A stretch of DNA of 64,000 nucleotides from an uncultured bacterium (GTDB lineage: Bacteria; Planctomycetota; GCA-002687715). The DNA lies in contig CADEGH010000007.1 of NCBI GenBank assembly GCA_902826835.1, forward strand, positions 128,230-192,229, given 5' to 3'. The position numbers and the translations under genes were made by a program. Below, piece after piece: positions 8,807 to 18,363 of the stretch (the first letter of the stretch is position 1; each line of letters opens with the position of its first letter). A model generated the notes under the pieces. That model did not search any database. It was given only the letters and a program-made list of their open reading frames with translations, and was not told where the DNA came from.

Positions 8807-11800
8807 TCAGCGCACTGGTGATTTCTTACGCTTCGCGATTTCCTCGCCGACCGCCATGGCCACGCCGTCGAGATCAAAGGGCTTCGGGAGCACTCGATCG
8901 ATTCCCCATTCCGCCGCTTTGGCGGCGTCGATTTCGCCACTCCATCCGGTGACGAGCAGGACCGCGCAACCCAACTCGCGGGCCCGAATCCAAGCCGCTA
9001 AATCCCGCCCGCTGACCGGAACCATTCCCAGGTCGGTAACGACTGCATCAAATTCGGCGCGCTCGAGTTCGGCTTGCGCCATCCGGCCGTCGCCCACCGG
9101 CACGCAGTCGTAACCGGCTCGCGTGAGGGAACTTTCGAGCAATTCGCGAACACTCTCCTCGTCATCGACGACGAGCACGCGTCCGCCCGGGGTCGCCGTG
9201 GCGGGCTCATCCGGTCCGGCGGCGGAATCAGCGGCCTCCGGGGCCGCCGCGAGAGGAAGCTCGACAAAGATCCGCGATCCTTCCCCCGGCGTGCTTTCGA
9301 CGCGAACGCTGCCTCGATGCCGCAGGATAATCCCCAGGACGATGCTCATCCCCAGGCCTAGCCCGTCCTTCTCCCGGGTGGTGAAATAGGGATCAAACAA
9401 GCTCTCCCGCACTTCCTCGGTCATTCCGATCCCGCTGTCTTCGACTTGGATGGTGACCCGATCGTCCTTGGTGGTGGCGAAGAACGAGAGCTGGCCTCCT
9501 TCCGGCATCGCAGAGACGGCGTTGAGAACGAGGTTGGTGAAGACCTCGCGCAGCTCGGAAGCATCCCCGGGAACAAAGAGGTCTTCGGAGATCTCCACTC
9601 GCACCTCGATCGACCGATTACCCTGCCGACGGTCTTTAGCCCGCCGCACCCGGGTGAACTCGAGCACGTCCTCCACCAGTTCGGCCAGGCGAAGGGGAGC
9701 AAAGTCGGACGCGCGTCGCAGGCGCGAAAAGTCCTGCAGTCGCCGCACGATTGCCGCCCCGTCCAGGGCGGCCTTTTCGGCACTGCGGAGCCGTCGCTCG
9801 GACTCCATCGGCAATCCCGGACTATTCAGTACCTCCTGCAGTTTTCCGAGCACCACCGACAGCAGGTTGTTGAAGTCGTGCGCCACCCCGCCTGCGAGGT
9901 TCCCGAGCACCCGGATTTTCTCTTCGCGGGCGAACTGGCGAGCAAGCCGCGCATTGTCCAGCGCGGCGGCCGCCTGGGAGGCGAAGATCTCGATGAGCTG
10001 CAGATCGTGAGCCGAGAACTGCCCGGCGCGCGTCCGATTGTCGAGATAGAGCAACCCCACCACGTCCGCCCCTCGGAAGAGTGGAACGCACATGATCGAA
10101 CGCAGATCGAGATTGACGACGCTCGCCTGTTCCGACCAGGCGCTCTCGGCGAGCGCGTTCGAGAGCCGCACGCTTTTCCCGGTCGCCAGCACTTCCTTCG
10201 CGAGTCGGTGGGAGATCTCGCGGTCGGCACCGGCAATCGGCTCCCGCGTCCGCGTGAGCGCAACCGGAATCCGGAGGCGACCTCGGGCATCCACCGTGAT
10301 CAGAAAACCTCGCTCCGCCCGGCTGAAGTCCAACGCCGCGTCGACCACGCTGCGGAGGAGTTCATCCAGGGGCGCGGTGCTTCGGAGTTGCCTCGAAAGT
10401 TCGACGGTCCGCCGGAGTTGTTCGCCCTCATCCTGAGTCAGTCCTTCCGAGCGGGGCACCGCTCGTTCCGCCTCGAACAGGGTGCCACGCAGCTCGCGAA
10501 CGAGCAGTCGCCCTTCTTCGAGTAAGTCTCGGGTCTGGCGAGGTCGAACTCGAGATGCAAAAGACCGCAGCTCTTCCTCGAACCGCCGGACGAGTCGCGA
10601 CTTCGAAAACGCGCGCAGGCGGTTCGGAGACCGGAAGGAGGAGAGGATCGTCTCCAAGGCTCGCTGCGCCGCGGCGTACGCTCCGAGCGCCAAGGCCGGC
10701 TCCCCGAGACTCTCGACCAACCCGGCCCGGCCGGCCTCGCACTGGTGCTCGAGGCCGTGTAGGCCGGATCTTCGAGCGAATCGTGCGCCCTCTTCGATGG
10801 CCTGCAGCTCCACTTCGATGCCTCGAGTGTCATCGCGCAGACGAGCGAGCTTGCCACGGATCAGGGCCGCCCGGGCCCGGCTCTCCGCTTCCACCGGAGT
10901 TGCCAAGGCCGCCAATACGGGTTCGGCGCGCTCGGGACGGCGCACTTCGATCGCCGCCTCCGACAGCTCGACCGCGACTTCGAATGCCAGCCCGGGGTCG
11001 CTTCCGGCCTGAACCTCGGCCCACAGCGATTCCAAGCTCAAGAGGGAGAAATTGGCCCGGTCGCAGGCCAGCTCGACCGAGGCGCTCCGCAGACGAACCT
11101 GCAGCAGAATTGCGGCATCCTTGCGCCGCTCGCCGGCCCGTCGCACCGTCTCGATCAAATATCGGGCCGATTTGAGCGCGCCGACTTTCACACAGACGCC
11201 GGCCCGATTGAGCCGCTTCGTGAGCGCCCCCGCGATGTTTCCGACCAGGCGATCCAACTCCTCGGCCTGGCGATAGGCACGATGCGCGGTCGAGAATCGA
11301 TCTTGGAGGTCGGAGAGCGCGCCCAGGTTGTTGAGCACCTGGGCCTCCGTGCGCCGATCCCCGAGTCGCCTCGCCACCGCGAGGGCGCGTCGCAAGTGGC
11401 GACGGGCTGCCCGCAGCTCCCGCCGCTCGAGGTGCACATTGGCGATGTTGAGGTAGGTTCCAGCTTCGCCCGCCGAGTGGCCGATTTGTCTGCGCAGCCG
11501 CAGCGCAAGGCGGAATCGCTCGATCGCCTCGGTGCCCCTCCCGGTCTTGCGCAAGAGGACTCCGAGATTGTTGGCGGACTCCGCCATCCCGAACAAGTCG
11601 CCCCCCTGCTCCCGCAGCTCGATGGCTTGATGGAAATGGCGCTCCGCTTCCTCGTGCTCGCCCAGGGCGAGGCAGGCCGAGGCAATCCCGTGCCGAGCTC
11701 GGGCGAGCCCGGATAGATCTCGCAAGCGGCCAAGGAGCTTGGTCGAAACCCGGTGAAGATTTCGGGCATGTCGGTGGTTTTTTTCCGCGCGCGCGAGGTC

Positions 11801-14326
11801 GGCCGCCACCAAGAGAAGCCGCGCGAGTGACGGCGCCCCGACGCGCGGCCAGGGGAATCTCGGTAGCCGAGTCGCATTCGCGGTGCCATTCAGGAGGCTC
11901 TCGAACGGCCATTCGGGGGGAGTCAGGTCGAAAATCGCGGCAAACGCCTGGCGAGCCTCGAGAATGCGGCCTTCTTGGACCAGACTTTCCACGAACTCCA
12001 CCCAAAAGCCGACTCGTTCTATCTCCGTGAAACAGAGGTCGTTCTGGGCCAGGGCGCGGAGAATCTCCCGGCCGGCGGCCCCCTGCCCCTCCCTCAAAAG
12101 CAGAGATGCTCGACGCCGCTCAGCCGACAGATCGAGTCTCGGGCGCGGCCGTTGGAGTTGCTCGATCAGGGAGCGAGCACGCCGGGTTTGGCCGCGCGCA
12201 AAGCGTACGTCGAAGAGTTTGAGCGCCGCGAGACGCCGCGCGAAAGGGCTCACCCGGCCCTCTCTCGCGACTTCGTCGAGGTAGCGAACCGCCTCTTCTT
12301 CCTGACCACTCGCGAGCAAATCGTAGGCGCGCTCGAGCAAGCGTCCGACCCCTTGGGCAGGGTCTCGGCCCTTGAGCATTTGGTAGGCGATTTCCTCCGC
12401 GGCGCCGCCATGCCGCTCGAGGGAGAGTGCGGCTCGGTCGTGACTCGCGCGCCGCCATTCGGGGGCCGTTTGACCCAGGACCACGGTCCGGGTGACCGAC
12501 TCCGCCACGTGCCACCGGCCCCCGTGCTCCACCGCCAAGCCACGGGCCTTCAGAGCTGCCAGCCGGCGCGGCGTGTCCCCCAATCCCCCGGTCAGGTCGG
12601 CGACCACCGCCTCTTGAACCCCGGTCGGAAAAATCGCGAGAACCTGGAGATGACTACGTTCGGTCGGAGTGCACAAAACCTGTCGACCACGCACCACCAT
12701 TTCGAGGGACGATGGCACCTGTTCCGTTTGCAACGACTCGACGGAAAGGCTGCCGAGCAGAGTGCCGCCACCGTCCGGCTCGAGCGCATGGGCGAGCAGG
12801 GTCTCGCGCACGAACAGGGGGACTCCGCCCGTTCTCGCGTGCAACTCGAGGGCAAGTTCCGGACTGGCCCGCTCGGGACTGATCAGGCCGGCGAAGAGCG
12901 ACGCGGTGAGCGCCGGATCAAAGGGCTCGAGGTCGATGCGAATCGCTTGACCACCGGCGACCTCTCCATCGAGCCAAGTCTTCAGACTGTCGTCCCGGTA
13001 GCGCTCGCGATCCTCCGAAAAAACTAGTTCCAGCGGAGGTCGCCCACCCCGCTCCCAAGTCGAGTGCGCCACCCGCCGTGCGAGATGCAGGAAAAACTCG
13101 CGACTGGGAAGGTCGTAACGGTGGATGTCCTCGGCAATCAGCACGCACCGGTCTCCCCGCAACTCGCGCAGGATCCGCGAGGTCTCTCGATCGAAGGACC
13201 ACTCCCGATGGGCCAAGAGTCGGGCCGGTTCCACCGCTCGCTCGGAGTCCCGAGGGTCGTTCAGGAGAGCCAGGAGATCCATCACGGGTCGCAGCGTGCC
13301 AACCGGGCCGGGGTCGGGACGGAGGAGAAGAACGCGCGTGCCACTCTCACGCCAGCGCTGGGCGGCTTCTTCGAGGAACCGGCTGCGACCGACCCCTACG
13401 CCGCTCCGCAACAACACGACCGGGGCTCGGGAGCGCCGCGGTCGCTCCAGCGGGATTGCCGAAAACAAGTTCGAAAGTTCGGCCCGCCGCCCCACAAAAG
13501 GGCTCATCTGCAAGAGCGCTCGTCGGGTTTCTCCGGTTTCGACCAGGAGTGGTGTGTCCCGTCCCAAGACCTCAAGGGCGCCCCGTGCCGACGCTGGGCG
13601 GCTGGCGGGCTCAGGGGAAGTCAGGGAGCGGACTAACTCGCAAAGCCCGGTGCCGTAGGTTGCCGGGAGTTCGAGCGCGACCTTGCCCACACCCGAGGCT
13701 TGATCGGCCCCCAGGCATCCGGCCCAGGTAGCGAGCAACACACCTAGACTGAAGAGGTCGGCGCGGCCATCGATGGGAGCCCCCGAACCCATGATTTCGG
13801 GGGCGGCAAACGGCACCGTTCCTCGTCCGCGGGCCTCGCGAGGGCTCGTGGCCAAGTCAAAGTCTATGAGGGTCGCGCGACCGGTTTCTTGGTCCAAGAA
13901 GACATTGGAAGGCTTGAGGTCGAGATGCAGGAGATCTCGAGCGTGCAGCGCCGACAGGGCACGCAGAATTTCGGGGAGAGCGGCACGGACCAAGCCGGAA
14001 TCCCAGGGGATATCGGCCAACGGTCGGCCGCGGGCTCGCTCGAGCACGAGCACGGTGGAGGCCGCCGCCGAATCCACTCCATAATCGAGAGCTCGCACGA
14101 TGCTCGGGTGCTGGAGGGAGAAGAGAATCTTCGCCTCGGCCGCCAACCGGCGCACCCGCTCGAGGTCGGGGTCTCTACCCCGCGCCACCTTCAAGACCAC
14201 GGAGGTGCCGCCGGCGACCTCGTCCCGCGCCAAGAACACGCCGATTCCGTTTTGTTCGGCCAGACGCTCCTCCACGAGGTAGCGCCCGAGAAACCTCGAC
14301 TTCTGGTTCGGCGTGGGACGGGTCAT
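8807..14326 (-). CDS. Giant hybrid kinase: Ser/Thr kinase + AAA/STAND-type ATPase + TPR + GAF + histidine kinase + receiver
   Basis: A 1,839-residue signalling protein resembling the HstK-type hybrids. Residues about 15-265 are a Hanks kinase with Lys46, catalytic loop HLDLKPSN (Asp136), DFD in place of DFG (155-157) and APE. About 290-560 is an AAA/STAND-type ATPase module with P-loop GVGVGRS (the usual Lys is Arg314) and Walker B LIAEDIH. TPR-like helices follow, clearest at about 880-1025. A GAF domain lies at about 1320-1460. The histidine kinase has H-box GGVAHDFNNLL (His1483) and an ATPase domain with DSGIGM and GLGLGMS. A C-terminal receiver ends the protein (VLVVDDEE, acceptor Asp1765, KPF). 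The ATG at 14326 is preferred because an in-frame upstream start would overlap polA. No membrane segments are visible, so it is probably cytosolic. Confidence 0.9.
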   Translation of the reverse strand: MTRPTPNQKSRFLGRYLVEERLAEQNGIGVFLARDEVAGGTSVVLKVARGRDPDLERVRRLAAEAKILFSLQHPSIVRALDYGVDSAAASTVLVLERARGRPLADIPWDSGLVRAALPEILRALSALHARDLLHLDLKPSNVFLDQETGRATLIDFDLATSPREARGRGTVPFAAPEIMGSGAPIDGRADLFSLGVLLATWAGCLGADQASGVGKVALELPATYGTGLCELVRSLTSPEPASRPASARGALEVLGRDTPLLVETGETRRALLQMSPFVGRRAELSNLFSAIPLERPRRSRAPVVLLRSGVGVGRSRFLEEAAQRWRESGTRVLLLRPDPGPVGTLRPVMDLLALLNDPRDSERAVEPARLLAHREWSFDRETSRILRELRGDRCVLIAEDIHRYDLPSREFFLHLARRVAHSTWERGGRPPLELVFSEDRERYRDDSLKTWLDGEVAGGQAIRIDLEPFDPALTASLFAGLISPERASPELALELHARTGGVPLFVRETLLAHALEPDGGGTLLGSLSVESLQTEQVPSSLEMVVRGRQVLCTPTERSHLQVLAIFPTGVQEAVVADLTGGLGDTPRRLAALKARGLAVEHGGRWHVAESVTRTVVLGQTAPEWRRASHDRAALSLERHGGAAEEIAYQMLKGRDPAQGVGRLLERAYDLLASGQEEEAVRYLDEVAREGRVSPFARRLAALKLFDVRFARGQTRRARSLIEQLQRPRPRLDLSAERRRASLLLREGQGAAGREILRALAQNDLCFTEIERVGFWVEFVESLVQEGRILEARQAFAAIFDLTPPEWPFESLLNGTANATRLPRFPWPRVGAPSLARLLLVAADLARAEKNHRHARNLHRVSTKLLGRLRDLSGLARARHGIASACLALGEHEEAERHFHQAIELREQGGDLFGMAESANNLGVLLRKTGRGTEAIERFRLALRLRRQIGHSAGEAGTYLNIANVHLERRELRAARRHLRRALAVARRLGDRRTEAQVLNNLGALSDLQDRFSTAHRAYRQAEELDRLVGNIAGALTKRLNRAGVCVKVGALKSARYLIETVRRAGERRKDAAILLQVRLRSASVELACDRANFSLLSLESLWAEVQAGSDPGLAFEVAVELSEAAIEVRRPERAEPVLAALATPVEAESRARAALIRGKLARLRDDTRGIEVELQAIEEGARFARRSGLHGLEHQCEAGRAGLVESLGEPALALGAYAAAQRALETILSSFRSPNRLRAFSKSRLVRRFEEELRSFASRVRPRQTRDLLEEGRLLVRELRGTLFEAERAVPRSEGLTQDEGEQLRRTVELSRQLRSTAPLDELLRSVVDAALDFSRAERGFLITVDARGRLRIPVALTRTREPIAGADREISHRLAKEVLATGKSVRLSNALAESAWSEQASVVNLDLRSIMCVPLFRGADVVGLLYLDNRTRAGQFSAHDLQLIEIFASQAAAALDNARLARQFAREEKIRVLGNLAGGVAHDFNNLLSVVLGKLQEVLNSPGLPMESERRLRSAEKAALDGAAIVRRLQDFSRLRRASDFAPLRLAELVEDVLEFTRVRRAKDRRQGNRSIEVRVEISEDLFVPGDASELREVFTNLVLNAVSAMPEGGQLSFFATTKDDRVTIQVEDSGIGMTEEVRESLFDPYFTTREKDGLGLGMSIVLGIILRHRGSVRVESTPGEGSRIFVELPLAAAPEAADSAAGPDEPATATPGGRVLVVDDEESVRELLESSLTRAGYDCVPVGDGRMAQAELERAEFDAVVTDLGMVPVSGRDLAAWIRARELGCAVLLVTGWSGEIDAAKAAEWGIDRVLPKPFDLDGVAMAVGEEIAKRKKSPVR

Positions 14327-14339
14327 GCTGGAGCGCGAG

Positions 14340-14345
14340 TATAAT
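14340..14345 (+). promoter_or_regulatory. Candidate -10 element for polA
   Basis: A perfect TATAAT lies 22 bp before the polA ATG, in the 41-bp gap between divergent kinase and polA genes. No recognisable -35 hexamer sits 16-18 bp upstream. A GGAG ribosome site lies between it and the ATG. A perfect -10 is notable in this GC-rich sequence, but the assignment is by eye. Confidence 0.4.
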
Positions 14346-14367
14346 CCGCCCCTTTTCCGGAGACTGT

Positions 14368-17097
14368 ATGGCCGCCTCGGAATCTCCATCTTTTGCCGAC
14401 AGTCTCATCCTGGTCGATGGGTCCGCGTTGGCGTATCGAGCCCACTTCGCGATGGCTCGCTCCTCTCTTTCCTCCCCGAAGGGCCTACCTACCGGAGCGG
14501 TGTTCGGCTTCGTGGCGGAGCTGCGCCGCTTGGCCGCCAAGTGCTCGCCCAAGGCCGCCGCCGTCGTGTTCGACACCCCGGAACCGACGTTCCGCCACAA
14601 GCTGTATCGGGACTACAAAGCGACTCGAGAGCGGATGCCCCCTGAGCTGGTGGAACAACTACCGTGGATCAAGAGAGGGGCGGAGGTCTTGGGTTTTCGG
14701 GTCCTTGAGAAGCCCGGGTACGAAGCGGACGACCTGATCGGAACCCTGGCTATCCAGTCCGCCCAGGCCGGCACGCCGGTGTACATCGTGACGGCCGACA
14801 AAGACTTCATGCAGCTCGTGGATGCCCAAATCCGCCTCTACGGCCTGCCCCGATCCGAGGAGCCACCTCGCATCATCGGGCGCTCTGAAGTGATCGAGGC
14901 GTGGGGAGTGCCGCCGGAGCGCATCATCGACCTCTTGGCCCTGATGGGCGATGCCAGCGACAACATTCCGGGCATTCCCGGCATCGGCGAAAAAGGTGCG
15001 AAGAAGCTCCTGGCGAGCGGGCGGGACCTCGAGGGGCTCCTCATCGACCCCGGCGAAGACATCAGCCCCAAAGTGCGTTCGGCGCTCCGTGAACATGCCG
15101 AGTCCGGGCGACTATCCCGGGAACTTGCCACCATCGACACGCGGGTTCCCCTCGATCTTTCGTTGGAGGAATTGCAGTATGCGGGCCCCCGCGCCGAACT
15201 CGCGGCGGCCCTGTTCCGGGAACTCGGCTTTCGCACTTTCGCGCAGGAAATGGCCGCCAAGTCCCAGGTCAAGGTGGCCCGGAACTACCGCATCCTTCGC
15301 ACGCAGGCCGAGCTCCAAACTCTGCTCGAGAGACTCCAATCGGCGGAGCTCGTTGCCGTCGACACCGAAACCACCGGCCTCGATCCCAGACGCGCGCAGC
15401 TCGTGGGAATCTCGTTCAGCACCGCCGAGAACGACGCCGACTACGTGCCCCTTCTCGGACTCGGGGCGCCCACTTGGGACGAACTCCGCGGTCCCGCCGG
15501 GGCCTTAGCCACACTTCGCCCCTTCCTGGAGGATGCGACGCCGAGAAAGTGCGGGCAAAACGTCAAGTACGACCGAGCGGTGTTCGAAACCGCGGGAGTC
15601 GCCTTGCGCGGCATCCGCACCGACACCCTCATTGCTTCCTTTCTGCTTGAGGCCCACGAGCGAGAACGCAACCTCGACGCCCTGGCGCTTCGTCACTTCG
15701 GACACGTGAAGATCAAGACCGAGGAGATCATCGGCAAGGGCAAGTCCGAGATCACGATGGATGCCGTGCCGGTGGAAGCGGTGGGAGAATACGCGGCAGA
15801 AGACGCCGACTATACACGGCGCTTGGCGGCCAAGTTCCTCCCGACCTTGGAGGAAGAGGGGCTCCTTCCCTTGCACGACGATGTCGAGCTGCCCCTCATC
15901 GCCGTGATCCAGTCTATGGAAGCGGCGGGAGTGCGGGTCGACCGCGACATCCTGCGCAAGATGGCCAAAGAGCTGGCCCGGGAAATCGGGGAACTCGAGA
16001 CGAAAATCACCGCCGCTGCCGGCTGCACCTTCAATCCCAGTAGCCCGAAGCAGCTCGGAGAAGTGCTCTTCGATCGCCTCGAAATCCACAAGCAGCACGG
16101 GAAAAAGCCGCGGCAGACCAAGACCGGGTACGCCACCGGCCAGGAGATCTTGGAGGAGTACGAGGACCACCCCGTCGTCGCGTTGGTGATGGAGCACCGA
16201 AGCAAGAGCAAGCTGCTCTCCACGTACGTGGAACCCCTGCCCGATCTCGTCGACGAAGACACGGGACGCATTCACACTTCGTTCCACCAGACGGGGGCGG
16301 CGACCGGAAGAATCTCCTCCACCGACCCCAACCTCCAAAACATCCCGATCCGAACCCCGACCGGCCGCCGGATTCGCGAGGCCTTCCTCCCTTCGAGCGA
16401 CCATCACGTGCTTCTTTCCGCCGACTACAGCCAGATCGAACTCAGGATCATGGCCCACCTGTCGGAAGACGAAAACCTCATTGCCGCCTTCCGCGCCGGC
16501 GCCGACATCCACCGCGACACCGCGGCGAGGGTCTTCGGGGTGGCCCCCGAGGCGGTCGACGCCACCATGCGATCTCGAGCCAAGGCGATCAACTTCGGCA
16601 TCCTTTACGGGATGGGCCCGCAACGGCTTTCCCGCGAGACGGCCTTGAGCCTCGACGAGGCGAAGGACTTCATCGAAAGATATTTCGCCGCGTTTCCGCG
16701 GATTCGGAGTTTCCTCGACAACCTGAAACAGAAGGCCCGCGAGCGCGGTTTTGCGGAGACCATCCTCGGACGGCGCCGCCGACTCCCCGACCTCATGTCG
16801 TCGAATCGAATGCTCCTCGTGGCAGCGGAGAACATGGCGGTCAACACCCCGATTCAGGGCTCCGCCGCCGACATCCTCAAGGTGGCAATGGTGCGGGTGC
16901 ACTCACGTTTGCAGCAAGACCAATTGCGCAGCCGGATGATCCTGACCGTGCACGACGAACTCGTGTTCGATGTACCGGAAGTGGAACTCGCGGCGGTGTC
17001 CGCCCTCGTTCGTGCCGAGATGGAAGGTGCATACCCCCTTCGTGTTCCGCTCAAGGTCGAGGCCGGGAGCGGCCGGAACTGGCTCGAGGCGCACTGA
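14368..17097 (+). CDS. polA: DNA polymerase I
   Basis: A 909-residue replication and repair polymerase of normal length with all three domains. The N-terminal 5'-nuclease has DGSALAYRAHF and the acidic sites YEADDLIG and DKDFMQLVD. The 3'-5' proofreading exonuclease appears active: DTETTGLD (Asp332, Glu334), GQNVKYD and YAAEDADY. The polymerase has motif A SADYSQIELR (Asp686), motif B AKAINFGILYGM and motif C TVHDELVFD (Asp863). Many bacterial PolAs have a dead exonuclease, so the intact one is worth recording. It is preceded by a perfect TATAAT and followed 70 bp later by prs. Confidence 0.97.
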   Translation: MAASESPSFADSLILVDGSALAYRAHFAMARSSLSSPKGLPTGAVFGFVAELRRLAAKCSPKAAAVVFDTPEPTFRHKLYRDYKATRERMPPELVEQLPWIKRGAEVLGFRVLEKPGYEADDLIGTLAIQSAQAGTPVYIVTADKDFMQLVDAQIRLYGLPRSEEPPRIIGRSEVIEAWGVPPERIIDLLALMGDASDNIPGIPGIGEKGAKKLLASGRDLEGLLIDPGEDISPKVRSALREHAESGRLSRELATIDTRVPLDLSLEELQYAGPRAELAAALFRELGFRTFAQEMAAKSQVKVARNYRILRTQAELQTLLERLQSAELVAVDTETTGLDPRRAQLVGISFSTAENDADYVPLLGLGAPTWDELRGPAGALATLRPFLEDATPRKCGQNVKYDRAVFETAGVALRGIRTDTLIASFLLEAHERERNLDALALRHFGHVKIKTEEIIGKGKSEITMDAVPVEAVGEYAAEDADYTRRLAAKFLPTLEEEGLLPLHDDVELPLIAVIQSMEAAGVRVDRDILRKMAKELAREIGELETKITAAAGCTFNPSSPKQLGEVLFDRLEIHKQHGKKPRQTKTGYATGQEILEEYEDHPVVALVMEHRSKSKLLSTYVEPLPDLVDEDTGRIHTSFHQTGAATGRISSTDPNLQNIPIRTPTGRRIREAFLPSSDHHVLLSADYSQIELRIMAHLSEDENLIAAFRAGADIHRDTAARVFGVAPEAVDATMRSRAKAINFGILYGMGPQRLSRETALSLDEAKDFIERYFAAFPRIRSFLDNLKQKARERGFAETILGRRRRLPDLMSSNRMLLVAAENMAVNTPIQGSAADILKVAMVRVHSRLQQDQLRSRMILTVHDELVFDVPEVELAAVSALVRAEMEGAYPLRVPLKVEAGSGRNWLEAH

Positions 17098-17101
17098 GTT
17101 C

Positions 17102-17130
17102 TTGCTCCCCTTGCCACCCCTCCCTATCAT
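17102..17130 (+). promoter_or_regulatory. Candidate sigma-70 promoter for prs
   Basis: TTGCTC (17102-17107) and TATCAT (17125-17130) are separated by 17 bp in the short polA-prs gap. Transcription would start about 30 bp before the prs ATG. The -10 matches the consensus at 5 of 6 positions, the -35 at only 3, so this is a moderate candidate. Confidence 0.35.
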
Positions 17131-17166
17131 CCCGCCCGTCGCGCCCCTCCTCCGCCCGAGCCTCCC

Positions 17167-18207
17167 ATGCAAGTCTCCCATCGAGGTCGCCTGAGCCTCG
17201 TCGCCTGTGATTCCGGCAAGAAACTCGCCGAACGCATCCACGAACATCTGATGCCCGAAATCCGCGCCGAGGAGCCGCTGATCCCCTCCGTGCTGCGAAA
17301 GTCCGAAGAAATCCACTTCGCCAATGGAGAGATCAAGACCGTCGTCCAGGAGAACATCCGGGGCGACGATGTTTACGTCGTCCAATGCATCGACGACCCA
17401 CTCTCCAATCGGTCGGTCAACGACAACTTCATGGCTCTTTTGACCGCGGTGAATGCGGTCTACCAGTCCGATCCGGACTCGATCACTGCCGTCATCCCTC
17501 AATACCCCTACTCGCGTCAGGAACGCAAGAAAGCGCGCGAGCCGATCACCGCGCGCCTCGTCGCGGCAGCGCTCGAAGACGCCGGCGCCGACCGCGTCAT
17601 CACCCTGGACATCCATGCGGAAGCGATCGAAGGTTTCTTCCAGCGGGCGATTCTGGAGGATCTGCACGCCTCCAAGGCGATCATCGAGTACTTTCGCAAT
17701 CAAGTCTTCGACGACCCCTCGGACACAGGCCCCATCTGCATCGTGGCACCGGACGTCGGCGGAGCCGATATGGCTCGCCACTACGCCACGCAATTCCACT
17801 GCTCCCTCGCGGTGGTGGACAAAGCCCGCGACTACTCCAAGTCTTCCACGATCGAGAGCATGCGCCTCGTGGGCGATGTCCGCGACAAGACGATCATCCT
17901 GCCCGATGATTTGATCGCCACCGGGGGCACCCTCATCAACGCTTGCCGCCTGTTGCGAGAAAACGGGGCCGCCCGGATTCTCGTGGCCTGCTCCCTCCCC
18001 TTCTTCAACGCCCCAGCCGTGGATCGTCTCGACCAGGCCTACTCCGAAAAACTCTTCGAGATGGTGATTGGGACGGATGCCGTCTGGCGAGGGACGGAGT
18101 TTCAGAAGGCCCACCCCTGGTACCGGGAGGTGACCGTGGCGCCCCTGTTCGCCCGGGTCATTTTCAACATCAACCGCCGCCGGTCGGTCAGCGAGCTCCT
18201 GAAGTAA
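17167..18207 (+). CDS. prs: Ribose-phosphate pyrophosphokinase (PRPP synthetase), divergent type
   Basis: It makes PRPP from ribose-5-phosphate and ATP for nucleotide, His and Trp synthesis. The 346-residue protein shows family landmarks: FANGEIKTVVQENIRG, the PYSRQERKKAREPITA segment (ATP/flexible loop region), TLDIHAEAIEGFF and the PRPP-binding loop LPDDLIATGGT. It is longer than typical prs products (about 315), and its N-terminus lacks the common FSGNANP motif. Its C-terminus (TEFQKAHPWYREVTVAPLFA) also differs from the E. coli type, so it belongs to a divergent branch. I consider the enzymatic assignment secure. Confidence 0.9.
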   Translation: MQVSHRGRLSLVACDSGKKLAERIHEHLMPEIRAEEPLIPSVLRKSEEIHFANGEIKTVVQENIRGDDVYVVQCIDDPLSNRSVNDNFMALLTAVNAVYQSDPDSITAVIPQYPYSRQERKKAREPITARLVAAALEDAGADRVITLDIHAEAIEGFFQRAILEDLHASKAIIEYFRNQVFDDPSDTGPICIVAPDVGGADMARHYATQFHCSLAVVDKARDYSKSSTIESMRLVGDVRDKTIILPDDLIATGGTLINACRLLRENGAARILVACSLPFFNAPAVDRLDQAYSEKLFEMVIGTDAVWRGTEFQKAHPWYREVTVAPLFARVIFNINRRRSVSELLK

Positions 18208-18241
18208 GGTTGAATTCCCCGTGGTTCGTTCGGGTTACTAT

Positions 18242-18309
18242 GGGGGTCCCCGGCTTCCCACCAGCTACACGGTTGGGTAGGCTGGAAAACCCCGGCTCGG
18301 ACCTCCCCC
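18242..18309 (+). other. Structured RNA leader upstream of the protease-like gene
   Basis: Between prs and the gene starting at 18364, GGGGGTCC (18242-18249) can pair with GGA...CCCCC (18299-18309, with a 3-nt bulge). Inside it, CCAGC (18261-18265) pairs with GCTGG (18281-18285). The region is 156 bp long and non-coding. A poor promoter-like pair (TTGAAT at 18210, TACTAT at 18236, spacing 20) lies just upstream. It does not match a riboswitch consensus I know. Confidence 0.3.
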
Positions 18310-18363
18310 TCGGGACGCTGGGCCCCTGTCCTGCCAGATCGGATCTCTCCTGGAGTGGCGTCG

